From an uncultured Clostridia bacterium (lineage in GTDB: Bacteria > Bacillota_A > Clostridia > TANB77 > CAG-508): a stretch of DNA of 64,000 nucleotides. Each line of letters opens with the position of its first letter. Positions within the stretch are counted from its first letter, which is position 1. The DNA is taken from NCBI GenBank assembly GCA_947594095.1, contig CANQEA010000001.1, positions 124,001-188,000 of the forward strand, given 5' to 3'. This document shows, one piece after another, positions 42,310-50,563 of this stretch. A model generated the notes under the pieces. The model saw nothing but the letters and a program-made list of their open reading frames with translations, did no database searches and was not told the DNA's origin. The position numbers and the translations under genes are program-made.

Positions 42310-42508
42310 TAAAGAAATGTATCTAAACATGTTGAAAGATATAAAAAACCATAAAAAAAGTAAAGATAATCTTTTAGCATACTATATACAAAAAAGATTA
42401 AATCTTTCTCTAGATAACTATTATTCTGATTTAGTAAATGATTATAACTTACTTACACATAAAAACTCACTTAAAGTCCTTAGAGAACTAACCAAAGGAG
42501 ATACATAA
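42302..42508 (+). CDS. Hypothetical protein, 68 aa
   Basis: Basic, helical protein overlapping its neighbours by 8 nt and 1 nt. No recognised domain. Confidence 0.65.
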   Translation: MADKEMYLNMLKDIKNHKKSKDNLLAYYIQKRLNLSLDNYYSDLVNDYNLLTHKNSLKVLRELTKGDT

Positions 42509-42834
42509 TGCATTCTCTTGTAGAAGACGTATCAGTCTTAACCACTATTCCAGTTATCAATATCTCACAGCTACTAGATAAAGCAGCATATTGTATTTGT
42601 GATAGTGTAGAAGAAACTAAACTGAAACAAGAAAACTTAACAGAAATAGATACAGGTTTAGGTATATTATCAATATTTGTAGAAGACAATAATATACAAT
42701 ATAGATTTGTTCCTAGTAAAAAATTAGAAAATTCTATTAAATCTACTATAGTAGATGGTAAAAATCCTCTTATAGGCATTGCAGAAAAAGCACTTACTCA
42801 GAAAATACTAAATGCTTATAAGCAATATTTGTAA
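42508..42834 (+). CDS. Hypothetical protein, 108 aa
   Basis: Alpha/beta protein (SQLLDKAAYCICDSVEET; ILSIFVEDNNIQYRFV). Start overlaps the previous stop. Function unknown. Confidence 0.65.
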   Translation: MHSLVEDVSVLTTIPVINISQLLDKAAYCICDSVEETKLKQENLTEIDTGLGILSIFVEDNNIQYRFVPSKKLENSIKSTIVDGKNPLIGIAEKALTQKILNAYKQYL

Positions 42835-42857
42835 CATAAATTATTCGGAGCACTAAA

Positions 42858-43430
42858 ATGGACGAAGAAAAAAACTTAATAGCTACTGAAGAGCATGTAG
42901 AAGGAAATAAAGATGATAGTTTAAGTGCTCTAACCACAATTGCTCAAGATAAACAAAATGAAGTACTTGCTAAATTAATGAGGGAAGATGATTTAGATAA
43001 AACAAAGGATCTAACTCATCTTTTCAATGTATATCAAACAAAAAGAAATGCACTTAGAATAAATGCACTTAATGATGTACAAGATGCATTAGTAAAGCAA
43101 ATGCTTGATAGATTAGAAAAGTATCCAGATAACTTCAACAATAAAGATATTGCAGATTGGATGAAAACAGTTCAAATGGTAATGGATACAAACAATGAAA
43201 AAGTTGAGCAATTAGATGATATACCTACAATTAAATACCAACAAAACAATCAAGTAAACGTTAATGTCATAGATGGATTAAGTAGAGAGTCAAGAGAAAA
43301 AATTACAAACGTTCTTGAAGCTCTTATGAATAGTGTAAGCAATGATGAAGAAAATATGGTATTAGCAAATGAGATTGTAGAAGAAGAAGAAAATTCTTCA
43401 AATGTAGAAAATTTAGACGAATCGGAGTGA
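42858..43430 (+). CDS. Hypothetical acidic helical protein, 190 aa
   Basis: Acidic ends, central helices (ALRINALNDVQDALVKQMLDR) and an acidic tail EEEENSSNVE. Size and charge would fit a DNA-packaging or scaffold-type accessory, but there is no motif. CGGAG lies before the ATG. It contains by chance a TTGCTAAATTA string. Confidence 0.7.
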   Translation: MDEEKNLIATEEHVEGNKDDSLSALTTIAQDKQNEVLAKLMREDDLDKTKDLTHLFNVYQTKRNALRINALNDVQDALVKQMLDRLEKYPDNFNNKDIADWMKTVQMVMDTNNEKVEQLDDIPTIKYQQNNQVNVNVIDGLSRESREKITNVLEALMNSVSNDEENMVLANEIVEEEENSSNVENLDESE

Positions 43431-43434
43431 AAGA

Positions 43435-44625
43435 ATGCTAAATAATACAAAACGTGAAGAGATATTAAATGTCTTAAGTAATAATGAATATAAAGATGTT
43501 GTAGAAGGAATTAAGTTTTTATGTTCATTAAAGAAAGAGTTTGATTTATCTTGGGATGATATAGCAGATATTTCGCATGAAGCTTTTAATACTGATTGGA
43601 AAGAGGGGTTCTTTCGTAGGCATTATGGGGAATATGTAAACATCTCCTCAGATACTAACGAACTAGATGCAAAGATTTTAGAGCTAAAGAAAGCAAAAGT
43701 AAAGCTTTCAGATGAAAGAATTCAAAATAATGCTTATGTTAGAAAGTTAGCCCGTGAAGAGACATTAAAAGAAATTGCTCTTGAAGCAGCTAGAGAAATT
43801 GGGAAGACAAAGTTTTTAAATACCCCCACCAGAGAACCTTTTTCCTCAACTGCAGTTCCTAATGAAGCTATTTTATGTATTTCTGACTGGCATTATGGTA
43901 TTGAAATAAACAATGCTTGGAACCATTATAATCCAAAAGTGGCAATAGAAAGAATATTAACATTAAAGAAAAAGACAATCGAATATTGCCGTAAAAACAA
44001 TGTAAAAACACTTCACATTTTTAACCTTTCTGATTTAATTGCAGGTAGGATTCATTTAACAATTAGATTACAAAGTAGAATAGATGTTATTACTCAAATA
44101 ATGCAAGTATCAGAAATATTGGCAGAGTTTATTAATGATCTATCCAAATATTTTGATATTGAATATTACTCATGTGATGATAATCATTCAAGAGTAGAAC
44201 CAAATAAAGAAGATTCTTTAAATCTTGAATCTCTATGTAGAATCACCGATTGGTACCTTAAGAACAGATTACAAGCTAATGATGCTGTTTTCTTTAATGC
44301 TAATCCTTTTGGTTCTGATATTATTACTGCAAAAATAAATGGTTTTACAGTATTGGGAGTACATGGTGATAAAGATAAACCTGTATCAGCAATTACAAGC
44401 TTAACAGGTTATACTGCTCAAAAATGTGATTTAATAGTAGCAGCACATAGGCATCATTTCTCAGCAGATGAATCTTGTAATACGTTACTATTATGTAATG
44501 GTTCCGTTATGGGTACGGATTCTTATGCACATGATCTAAGACTAAATTCTAAACCTTCTCAAAATCTCATTATTGTTGGTAAAAATAATGTGATGGAAGC
44601 ATTGTATAGAATAGTGTTAGATTAA
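43435..44625 (+). CDS. Phage metallophosphoesterase
   Basis: An N-terminal helical part (about 1-140, likely DNA binding or oligomerisation) precedes a phosphoesterase domain with DWHYG (about 150-154), FNLSDLI (near 198), DDNHSR (near 260), VHGDKDK (near 310) and AAHRHH (near 340). Such phage proteins cluster with replication and packaging genes; a nuclease or phosphatase role is likely. Confidence 0.8.
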   Translation: MLNNTKREEILNVLSNNEYKDVVEGIKFLCSLKKEFDLSWDDIADISHEAFNTDWKEGFFRRHYGEYVNISSDTNELDAKILELKKAKVKLSDERIQNNAYVRKLAREETLKEIALEAAREIGKTKFLNTPTREPFSSTAVPNEAILCISDWHYGIEINNAWNHYNPKVAIERILTLKKKTIEYCRKNNVKTLHIFNLSDLIAGRIHLTIRLQSRIDVITQIMQVSEILAEFINDLSKYFDIEYYSCDDNHSRVEPNKEDSLNLESLCRITDWYLKNRLQANDAVFFNANPFGSDIITAKINGFTVLGVHGDKDKPVSAITSLTGYTAQKCDLIVAAHRHHFSADESCNTLLLCNGSVMGTDSYAHDLRLNSKPSQNLIIVGKNNVMEALYRIVLD

Positions 44626-44738
44626 AATTTATACAAGAACATTATTGCAAAGTTTTTCATATATGTACAACAAATAAAAAATTTATTAAATCCTTAAGTA
44701 AGTCCTTTCATGGTAAGCCTTAAGGTAAGGAAGTAAAA

Positions 44739-45203
44739 ATGACAATTACAGGTAAAGACGGCAAAATTTATGACACAGTAGCAGCGTGCGAAGAAGCAGA
44801 CAGAAAGTTCGAAAAAGAACAAGAACAAAAAGCTCTTGTAGAAACTGAAAAGAAAAATGCTTTGAGTAAACGTAAGAAAGAGCTGGCAGATACTATTCAA
44901 GTTGCAGAAGATAAAGTATCACTAGCTCTTGAAGAATACGAAAAAGTAAGGGAAGAAGCACGCAAGAAAGTGGCAACAGCACAGGAAGAGGCTAAACAAA
45001 TGCTTAAGGAGGCAGAAGAGAAATATTCAGAAGCTTCAAATGAGCGTTATAAGGCTATTCAGAACTTTAATGAGGAATTTGGAGTTTATACTACCACTTA
45101 CACAGGTAAGAAGGCATTGGAGGAGTATAATAGGGTTTCTAGAAGTATGAATAGGTTCTTCAACAACATTGAGAGATATCTTAGCCTTCCATTCTTTTTC
45201 TAA
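44739..45203 (+). CDS. Coiled-coil protein, 154 aa
   Basis: MTITGKDGKIYDTVAACEEAD starts a short N-terminal unit; residues 25-115 form a long charged coiled coil (KKELADTIQVAEDKVSLALEE). A repeated AEEKYSEA pattern is seen. Function unknown. The 113-bp gap before it has no clear promoter; a terminator follows. Confidence 0.7.
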   Translation: MTITGKDGKIYDTVAACEEADRKFEKEQEQKALVETEKKNALSKRKKELADTIQVAEDKVSLALEEYEKVREEARKKVATAQEEAKQMLKEAEEKYSEASNERYKAIQNFNEEFGVYTTTYTGKKALEEYNRVSRSMNRFFNNIERYLSLPFFF

Positions 45204-45282
45204 TAAACATAAGAAAAAACAAAAAGGCCACTGGTAAATTAAAAAACAGGTTTTCCTTTGCAATAATGTTTTTAATATATTA

Positions 45283-45310
45283 AGGGCTATCCTTTCGATA
45301 GCCCTTTTTT
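45283..45310 (+). terminator. Intrinsic terminator
   Basis: AGGGCTATC (45283-45291) and GATAGCCCT (45297-45305) with a 5-nt loop and TTTTTT. It ends the unit with the coiled-coil gene. Confidence 0.9.
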
Positions 45311-45326
45311 GTTGGAGTTAACTCAC

Positions 45327-45776
45327 ATGCAACCAAACCAATTATTGATATTGAGTGACAAAGCTGTTGAATTTCTAAACAATTTTGTTGCACCAATTAT
45401 GACTACACAATACATAGGATGGATAATACCATTACCAAAAAAATACAAGAGCATCTTTGTTGTAGACTACAGCACAGATAAAAATTGGGATATTTTACAT
45501 AAAGATGCAACTAAACAACTTACAAGAAAACAAATTATTAAATCTCTTAAATTTCTACAAAAAAGAGGTTGGTTATGCCCCTATTATACTTGCCCATTTG
45601 AAGAATTTTCTCTTCAATTGCAAGTAGATCCTAAAAATGTGTTTTTGGTACCTCCAGAACAGGAAGTAAGACAAGAAAATATAGTTGATTCTTTTCCAGA
45701 AATGGGTATAATATATGATGATGATGTTAGTGGAATAACTCTACTAGATAAGGAGGATGAAGATGGAAAACAATAA
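45327..45776 (+). CDS. Hypothetical protein, 149 aa
   Basis: ATG 45327 was chosen, with GGAG 10-13 nt upstream inside the terminator's flank. The C-terminus is acidic. A TTGATT/TATAAT promoter lies inside its 3' end and serves the next gene. Function unknown. Confidence 0.7.
   Translation: MQPNQLLILSDKAVEFLNNFVAPIMTTQYIGWIIPLPKKYKSIFVVDYSTDKNWDILHKDATKQLTRKQIIKSLKFLQKRGWLCPYYTCPFEEFSLQLQVDPKNVFLVPPEQEVRQENIVDSFPEMGIIYDDDVSGITLLDKEDEDGKQ
45685..45712 (+). promoter_or_regulatory. Intragenic promoter TTGATT-16-TATAAT
   Basis: TTGATT 45685-45690 and TATAAT 45707-45712; spacer 16 nt, the only family member not at 17. It lies in the coding end of the 45327 gene, about 50 nt before the phosphatase gene. 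Confidence 0.6.
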
Positions 45777-46623
45777 AAAATACTTCATTGCCTCCGATAC
45801 TCATAGTTTCTTTACTATATTTAAGAAAGCACTAGACAAAGCTGGATGGCAACAAAATAATCCAAACCATGTTCTTGTAGTTGCAGGTGATCTTTTTGAT
45901 AGGGGAGAGGAATCAAAACAACTTCTCCAATTTGTACAGTCTCTGGGTGACAGATTTATTTATGTAAGAGGCAACCATGAAGATTTACTCGAAGACTGTG
46001 TTTATGAACTTTCTACTGGAATGCGTGTAGGTGAGCATCATATAGGCAATGGTACAGTAAGAACAATTTCACAGCTTTGCGATATAGGCGAATTTGAAAT
46101 TTACTCTTATATTTATAATAGATCCATGCAGCAGGATATTCACGATAAAATGAAACCTATTCTGGAATGGATTAGAGAAAAAGCAGTCGATTATGCAGAG
46201 ATTAACAACTACATAATTACGCATGGTTGGATTCCAATTATTCCTACTCATACCGATCTTTATGGTAGGCCAGATAGGTACAAATTTGACCCTACGTGGA
46301 ATAAAAAACCAGAAGATGATGCCTCAATAGAAGAGATAAGCACTTATAATAAAAAATGGGATAGAGCAAGGTGGCTGAATGGCATGGATTGCTGGAAACA
46401 GGGAGTTATAATTCCTGATAAAACAATCGTATGTGGCCATTATCATTGCAGTTGGGGATGGTCTCATATTAGACAGAAATATAAAGAATTTCCTGATAAG
46501 AGTAGAAAAGATTTTGCTAAATCATTCCAACCATTTACAGATAAAGGGATTATTGCTATTGATGCTTGTACAGCATATTCAGGTATTTGTAATATTTTGG
46601 TAATTGATGAGGAATCAAAATGA
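45763..46623 (+). CDS. Serine/threonine-phosphatase-like metallophosphoesterase
   Basis: PPP-family motifs: ASDTHS (about 9-14), AGDLFDRGEE (about 42-51), RGNHED (about 73-78), ITHGW (near 145) and CGHYHCSWG (near 223). It probably dephosphorylates proteins or small molecules, like lambda phosphatase. ATG 45763 was preferred over 45757, since AGGAGG (45751-45756) is 6 nt before it but directly abuts the other ATG. It overlaps an HNH gene by 4 nt. Confidence 0.85.
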   Translation: MENNKKYFIASDTHSFFTIFKKALDKAGWQQNNPNHVLVVAGDLFDRGEESKQLLQFVQSLGDRFIYVRGNHEDLLEDCVYELSTGMRVGEHHIGNGTVRTISQLCDIGEFEIYSYIYNRSMQQDIHDKMKPILEWIREKAVDYAEINNYIITHGWIPIIPTHTDLYGRPDRYKFDPTWNKKPEDDASIEEISTYNKKWDRARWLNGMDCWKQGVIIPDKTIVCGHYHCSWGWSHIRQKYKEFPDKSRKDFAKSFQPFTDKGIIAIDACTAYSGICNILVIDEESK

Positions 46624-46967
46624 GAAAGCCTTTTACAAAACTAGAAAGAGAGCAGGTATATAATAAGTGTAACGGGCATTGCGCCTATTGTGGGTGTGAG
46701 CTTCCTTTTGAAAAAATGCAAGTAGACCATGTAGTCTCAGTTGAGCATGGCGGAACAAATGATATAAATAATTTACTACCTGCTTGTAGGAGCTGTAACC
46801 ACTACAAACACTGCAATTCTCTTGATAGTTTTAGAAGAATGTTAGAAAATATGCCCTCTGTACTTGCAAGGGATAACGTTACTTATCAAATAGCTGTAAG
46901 ATATGGTCTTATAGATCCTAAACCACATCCTGTTGTATTTTACTTTGAAAAAGAGGGAATAAATTAA
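46620..46967 (+). CDS. HNH endonuclease
   Basis: CAYCG (about 20-24), VDHVVSVEHGG (about 36-46) and CRSCNHYK (about 57-64) make a complete zinc-supported HNH motif in 115 aa. The overlap with both neighbours suggests a resident phage gene rather than a recent insertion. Role in recombination, packaging or host DNA breakdown is open. Confidence 0.9.
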   Translation: MRKPFTKLEREQVYNKCNGHCAYCGCELPFEKMQVDHVVSVEHGGTNDINNLLPACRSCNHYKHCNSLDSFRRMLENMPSVLARDNVTYQIAVRYGLIDPKPHPVVFYFEKEGIN

Positions 46968-47173
46968 TGGATTATGATTGGATTCAGTTTTTCATATATG
47001 CGCCCTTACATCTACTGCTTGCATGGGTTCTTGTTATGCCCATTTGGGGAGCATGGATCATAACTGGGTTTGCAGCTTTTGAATTATTTATTGGAGTAGT
47101 TTTGCTTGTACTTGATATCAAGCATCTGAAATATATAAAAAAGAGAGGAGAATTAAACCTTGATGAAGCTTGA
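46967..47173 (+). CDS. Small membrane protein, two TM segments, 68 aa
   Basis: Two hydrophobic helices (about 6-22 and 24-48) and a basic-then-acidic tail (LKYIKKRGELNLDEA). Function unknown. It overlaps both neighbours. Confidence 0.7.
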   Translation: MDYDWIQFFIYAPLHLLLAWVLVMPIWGAWIITGFAAFELFIGVVLLVLDIKHLKYIKKRGELNLDEA

Positions 47174-47498
47174 GGCAGTTTTACCTTTACCCGAAAAAAT
47201 AGGTGAACTTGAATTACTACCATCTTTCTATCAGTGGCTTGTAAATGAGCAACATGATATAGTAGAGAAAAAAGTAAGAAAAGTAGGTAGAGGTTATAAA
47301 GATTTTTATGAAACTATAGGCAATTGTAGATGTGCTGTTAGAGGAAAAATGGTATATCTAAGTGGTGAGGTATCTCATGTTCCAGAAAATACTAAATACC
47401 TTAGCCTTGCACTTACAGTAAATGCAAATGCTTTCTTTATATTTACTGAGAAAAGTAATACAGTAGAGCAACCAAACTTTACTGTTAAGGAGATATAA
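47163..47498 (+). CDS. Hypothetical protein, 111 aa
   Basis: Start ATG 47163 (GAGGAG upstream). Contains VRKVGRGYKDFYETIG and a beta-rich second half. Function unknown. Confidence 0.65.
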   Translation: MKLEAVLPLPEKIGELELLPSFYQWLVNEQHDIVEKKVRKVGRGYKDFYETIGNCRCAVRGKMVYLSGEVSHVPENTKYLSLALTVNANAFFIFTEKSNTVEQPNFTVKEI

Positions 47499-47500
47499 GC

Positions 47501-48055
47501 TTGAAAAAACCTCTTGTTATTAACTTATTTGGGGCTCCCGGTGCTGGTAAAAGTACAGGAGCAGCGTATATTTTCTCTCAATTAAAGCTACATAATGTAA
47601 ATGTAGAATATCTTACAGAGTTTGCAAAAGACAAAACCTGGGAGCATAACTCAAAAGCGCTGGAAGATCAAGTATACATGCTTGGAGAATCTTATCATAA
47701 GTTGTACATTATTAAAGATCAAGTAGACGTTATAATCCTTGATAGTCCATTGCTTCTTGAAATACTTTATAACAAAGATCCTTTATTAGGAGATACGTTT
47801 AATCAGTTAATAAAGACACTGTATGATTCATTCGACAACATTAACTTCTTTATTAACAGGGTTAAAAAATACAATCCTGCAGGCAGAAATCAAACAGAAG
47901 AAGAGTCAGATGAATTAAAATATAAACTTATAAAACTCTTAAACGATATGGATGAAACAAACTATATCGAAATTAATGGCAGTGAAGAAGGTTATAACTA
48001 TGCACTAAGCATTGTTGCAAAAGCGTTAAAAGAAAGAGGTATCAATCATGATTAG
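47501..48055 (+). CDS. P-loop kinase/AAA protein, NadR-kinase-like
   Basis: Walker A GAPGAGKST is at 11-19 and VIILDSPLLL (about 77-86) is a Walker B-like strand. The size (184 aa) and a basic lid segment (NRVKKYNPAGRNQTEEES) resemble phage nucleoside or ribosylnicotinamide kinases. Start is TTG 47501 with AAGGAG 7-12 nt upstream. Substrate unknown. Confidence 0.75.
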   Translation: MKKPLVINLFGAPGAGKSTGAAYIFSQLKLHNVNVEYLTEFAKDKTWEHNSKALEDQVYMLGESYHKLYIIKDQVDVIILDSPLLLEILYNKDPLLGDTFNQLIKTLYDSFDNINFFINRVKKYNPAGRNQTEEESDELKYKLIKLLNDMDETNYIEINGSEEGYNYALSIVAKALKERGINHD

Positions 48056-48395
48056 AGATGTAGTTGCTTATTATAATGAAGTAACAAAAAATTATAATGA
48101 TATGAGAGCTGAGCTTAAAGATGCTGAAGAATTACTTAAAGAAAATTCGGTAGCTCCTGAAGTTGTAGAAAATATGAAGCAAATGATTGAGCCTATTAAG
48201 CTAAACTATGAAACACTCTCATATTTTATGTTTTTACTAAATAAGCCTGCTAAGAAAAATAAACAGGAACGATATGAAGGCCAGAATAAAAAGCTTATCA
48301 AAGCAAGTGGTAATAGAACTGCTCAGAATGTAATTAATGAAAATAAAACAGCTCTTAATTCCCTTAAATCCATTAAGGAGGGCTTGAAGGGATGA
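48048..48395 (+). CDS. Hypothetical helical protein, 115 aa
   Basis: Coiled-coil-like residues 5-55 and a basic C-terminal half (KPAKKNKQERYEGQNKK). Overlaps both neighbours. Function unknown. Confidence 0.65.
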   Translation: MIRDVVAYYNEVTKNYNDMRAELKDAEELLKENSVAPEVVENMKQMIEPIKLNYETLSYFMFLLNKPAKKNKQERYEGQNKKLIKASGNRTAQNVINENKTALNSLKSIKEGLKG

Positions 48396-48676
48396 CAGAA
48401 AAAGCCGTACTTGAAGATATTGGTATTACAAAAGTGGGAGTATTTGAAGGTGATGCCTATACAGTAGAATTGGATAATGATACCGAATGGGGTAAGATAT
48501 TTTCATTACTTGAAAAGAGCGAATTAGTAGAAGAAGTAGAAGGTGGAGACCTCACTGCAGATGGAGGTACCTTTTATTATGAATATGCGAGTGATGAAGA
48601 TGAATTATTCTACATTACTTTATCTTCTTCTTTTGATGATGACTCTTATACCCTTAGCATAGAAAGAGAGGAATGA
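48392..48676 (+). CDS. Acidic hypothetical protein, 94 aa
   Basis: Highly acidic beta-type protein (EEVEGGDLTADGGTF). ATGA overlap with the upstream gene. Function unknown. Confidence 0.65.
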   Translation: MTEKAVLEDIGITKVGVFEGDAYTVELDNDTEWGKIFSLLEKSELVEEVEGGDLTADGGTFYYEYASDEDELFYITLSSSFDDDSYTLSIEREE

Positions 48677-48678
48677 AA

Positions 48679-49362
48679 ATGAATATAGTTACTGACTTAG
48701 AAAAATTTGTAGAAAGAGCTGACGAAATTAGCTTAGAAGAAGATAGAAAGCTAGCCTTTAGAATTGCTGGAGAATTAAAATCTACCCTATTAGAAAATAA
48801 TTTACAATCTTTATCGGCCCCTCAAATTGGTTACCCATACAGAATGGTGTGTGTTAGATTTCAATCAAAATCCAGTACACCAGATGTAAGAGTTTATATT
48901 AATCCTATTATCAGCCATTCCAAAGGATTTACTTTGGTTAGACAAAAAGATGCAAGTCTTCCTAATAGAGAGTTTATACATCCTAGAAGCACTGAAATAA
49001 ATATGATGTATCAAACAATAGAGGGTGGTTCTTTCATATCTACATTCACAGGTGCAGTTGCTTTTCAATTACAACAAGAAGTAGATCTTCTTGATGGTAT
49101 GACATTAGAAACAATTGGGCTTGAGATAGATGAAAGGTTTGATAAGGCTAAGGAAAAAGAAAAAAACAAACTTCTAGAAGCTTATATGAAAGCAATAGAT
49201 GAATATAAGAAACAACTAGAAGCCGACATTAAAAACGATCCTGATCTTTCTGCAATTGATAATGCTGCTAAATTTATGTCCCAAGTGGATAGTGGTGAAA
49301 TTAAGACAGAGAAAAACCTTGAAGTTGAAGGACCTGTAACAAAAGATGATAGTAATGATTGA
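48679..49362 (+). CDS. Peptide deformylase-like protein lacking metal ligands
   Basis: The fold of peptide deformylase is visible: motif I LSAPQIGYPYRMVCV (about 45-59), motif II region RQKDASLPNREF (about 92-103) and motif III QLQQEVDLLDG (about 134-144). In active enzymes motif II is EGCLS (Cys ligand) and motif III is QHExDH (two His ligands). Here Cys and both His are gone (Ala/Ser, Gln, Leu), while the Glu remains. A helical, charged C-terminal tail of about 70 residues is added. Probably a non-enzymatic binding protein. ATG 48679 has AGAGAGG 7 nt upstream; 48673 is also possible. Confidence 0.75.
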   Translation: MNIVTDLEKFVERADEISLEEDRKLAFRIAGELKSTLLENNLQSLSAPQIGYPYRMVCVRFQSKSSTPDVRVYINPIISHSKGFTLVRQKDASLPNREFIHPRSTEINMMYQTIEGGSFISTFTGAVAFQLQQEVDLLDGMTLETIGLEIDERFDKAKEKEKNKLLEAYMKAIDEYKKQLEADIKNDPDLSAIDNAAKFMSQVDSGEIKTEKNLEVEGPVTKDDSND

Positions 49363-49525
49363 ATCTATCCTACTGATTAGTTTAACAATTCTTATCATTG
49401 TTGGTCTAAACATACTACATTTTGGACTGAAAAGAAGATTACTAAATCCATTTCCTGCCATGCAAGACTATGATTATAGTCTCCATGAGGTAATACCTCA
49501 AAAAATACATCAACTATTTGAATAA
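49355..49525 (+). CDS. Small single-TM membrane protein, 56 aa
   Basis: N-terminal hydrophobic helix (ILLISLTILIIVGLNIL), then a cytoplasmic-type tail. It overlaps the previous gene by 8 nt. Function unknown. Confidence 0.6.
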   Translation: MIESILLISLTILIIVGLNILHFGLKRRLLNPFPAMQDYDYSLHEVIPQKIHQLFE

Positions 49526-49537
49526 GGCGAATCGATT

Positions 49538-49906
49538 ATGATAAGTTTTCCTTATTATATAAAAGCAGATGCTCAAGCAGAATTAGTTGTTGATGATATA
49601 GGTAATTTTGCATTCAAAGCATTTAACGATGAAGGATGTGAATTTATTTTAATTGTAGAGACCAAGCTAGGTAATACAAGAATATTTACTTTTGGCCCTA
49701 TAATACCTGATTTAGATTTACTTCCCAAATCATGTAGTTGTAATATAAAGAAGTGCGTATTTAGTTCTGGTAAGATAATTAAAGAAGTACGCGGGTTTCT
49801 TAATAATCCATATAATAAAATTACACAAGCATTTGAAACAACAAAAGAAGAAGCATTAAACGATTGTAGAAACCTTGTACAGGTTATGAATGAAGATAAT
49901 TTTTAG
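49538..49906 (+). CDS. Hypothetical protein, 122 aa
   Basis: Beta-rich first half with CSCNIKKC near residue 67; helical end. Function unknown. Followed by two terminators. Confidence 0.7.
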   Translation: MISFPYYIKADAQAELVVDDIGNFAFKAFNDEGCEFILIVETKLGNTRIFTFGPIIPDLDLLPKSCSCNIKKCVFSSGKIIKEVRGFLNNPYNKITQAFETTKEEALNDCRNLVQVMNEDNF

Positions 49907-49910
49907 CCAG

Positions 49911-49975
49911 AAACGCTCCCTCTCCTCATCATTTCTCTCCTATTTATTTTTGCCTTATATTGGGAGCGTTTTTAT
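49911..49975 (+). terminator. Terminator-like hairpin with long loop
   Basis: AAACGCTCCC (49911-49920) and GGGAGCGTTT (49962-49971) followed by TTTATA. The 41-nt pyrimidine-rich loop is unusual. Confidence 0.65.
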
Positions 49976-49983
49976 ATATAGAT

Positions 49984-50019
49984 AGAGATCCTACTATTTT
50001 GTAGGGTCTCTTTTTTTTT
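49984..50019 (+). terminator. Intrinsic terminator
   Basis: AGAGATCCTAC (49984-49994) and GTAGGGTCTCT (50001-50011, one U-G) followed by nine T. Second of two consecutive terminators before the SPFH unit. Confidence 0.9.
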
Positions 50020-50031
50020 ATCATATTTTAG

Positions 50032-50060
50032 TTGATTTCCTCTTTACTTTATAATATAAT
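50032..50060 (+). promoter_or_regulatory. Promoter TTGATT-17-TATAAT
   Basis: TTGATT 50032-50037 and TATAAT 50055-50060 (spacer 17); an overlapping TATAAT at 50050 would give 12 and is less likely. It drives the DUF1523-SPFH unit. Confidence 0.85.
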
Positions 50061-50092
50061 AACTACAGAAATAAGAGGTGAGGTAGAATTAG

Positions 50093-50434
50093 ATGAAAAA
50101 AGTAATCATTTTTGTATTTGCAATTATCTTGATTGCTGCAATTGGCTTATTCTTTGGTAGCACCTTTAATGATCAAGACTATGTAGTCACTGTCACTAGG
50201 GTGGAAAGAGCAAACTACGGCAGTGAAGGAAAGTATCTAATCTTTTGCGAAGAAGAAAATGGTGAAATTATTGTATTTGAAAATACAGATAGCTGGATCA
50301 GAGGGAAATTCAAATCTTCTGATATGTATGCAAAAATTAAGGAAGGTCATACTTATAGATTTACAGCTATTGGTTGGCGACTTCCTATTGTAGATGGCTA
50401 TCAAAATATCATTAACGTGGAAGAGGTAAAGTAA
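50093..50434 (+). CDS. DUF1523-like membrane-anchored protein
   Basis: An N-terminal hydrophobic anchor (IIFVFAIILIAAIGLFFG) is followed by a beta-rich domain with YVVTVTRVER and GKYLIFCEEENGEI, as in DUF1523 proteins, which are often next to SPFH genes. First gene of the unit; overlaps the next by 1 nt. Confidence 0.7.
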   Translation: MKKVIIFVFAIILIAAIGLFFGSTFNDQDYVVTVTRVERANYGSEGKYLIFCEEENGEIIVFENTDSWIRGKFKSSDMYAKIKEGHTYRFTAIGWRLPIVDGYQNIINVEEVK

Positions 50435-50556
50435 TGTTCAAAGCAGTTACGTTTTATCTTGCAATTTTAAGTTTTTATATTTTAATTCCATTTCTGTTGC
50501 TTTGGGATGGAATTAAATGGGTAGTTAACAAAATTAGGAAAAATAAAAAGAGGTGA
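50434..50556 (+). CDS. Tiny membrane protein, 40 aa
   Basis: A hydrophobic helix (FYLAILSFYILIPFLLLW) and a basic tail (KIRKNKKR). Its ATG shares a base with the upstream stop (TAATG). Likely part of the DUF1523-SPFH module. Confidence 0.65.
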   Translation: MFKAVTFYLAILSFYILIPFLLLWDGIKWVVNKIRKNKKR

Positions 50557-50563
50557 TATATAA

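Noticed and set aside
42967..42977. A sixth TTGCTAAATTA string
   Set aside because: It lies inside the 42858 coding sequence (codons for Leu-Ala-Lys-Leu) and lacks the downstream yRyG extension, so it is probably coincidental.
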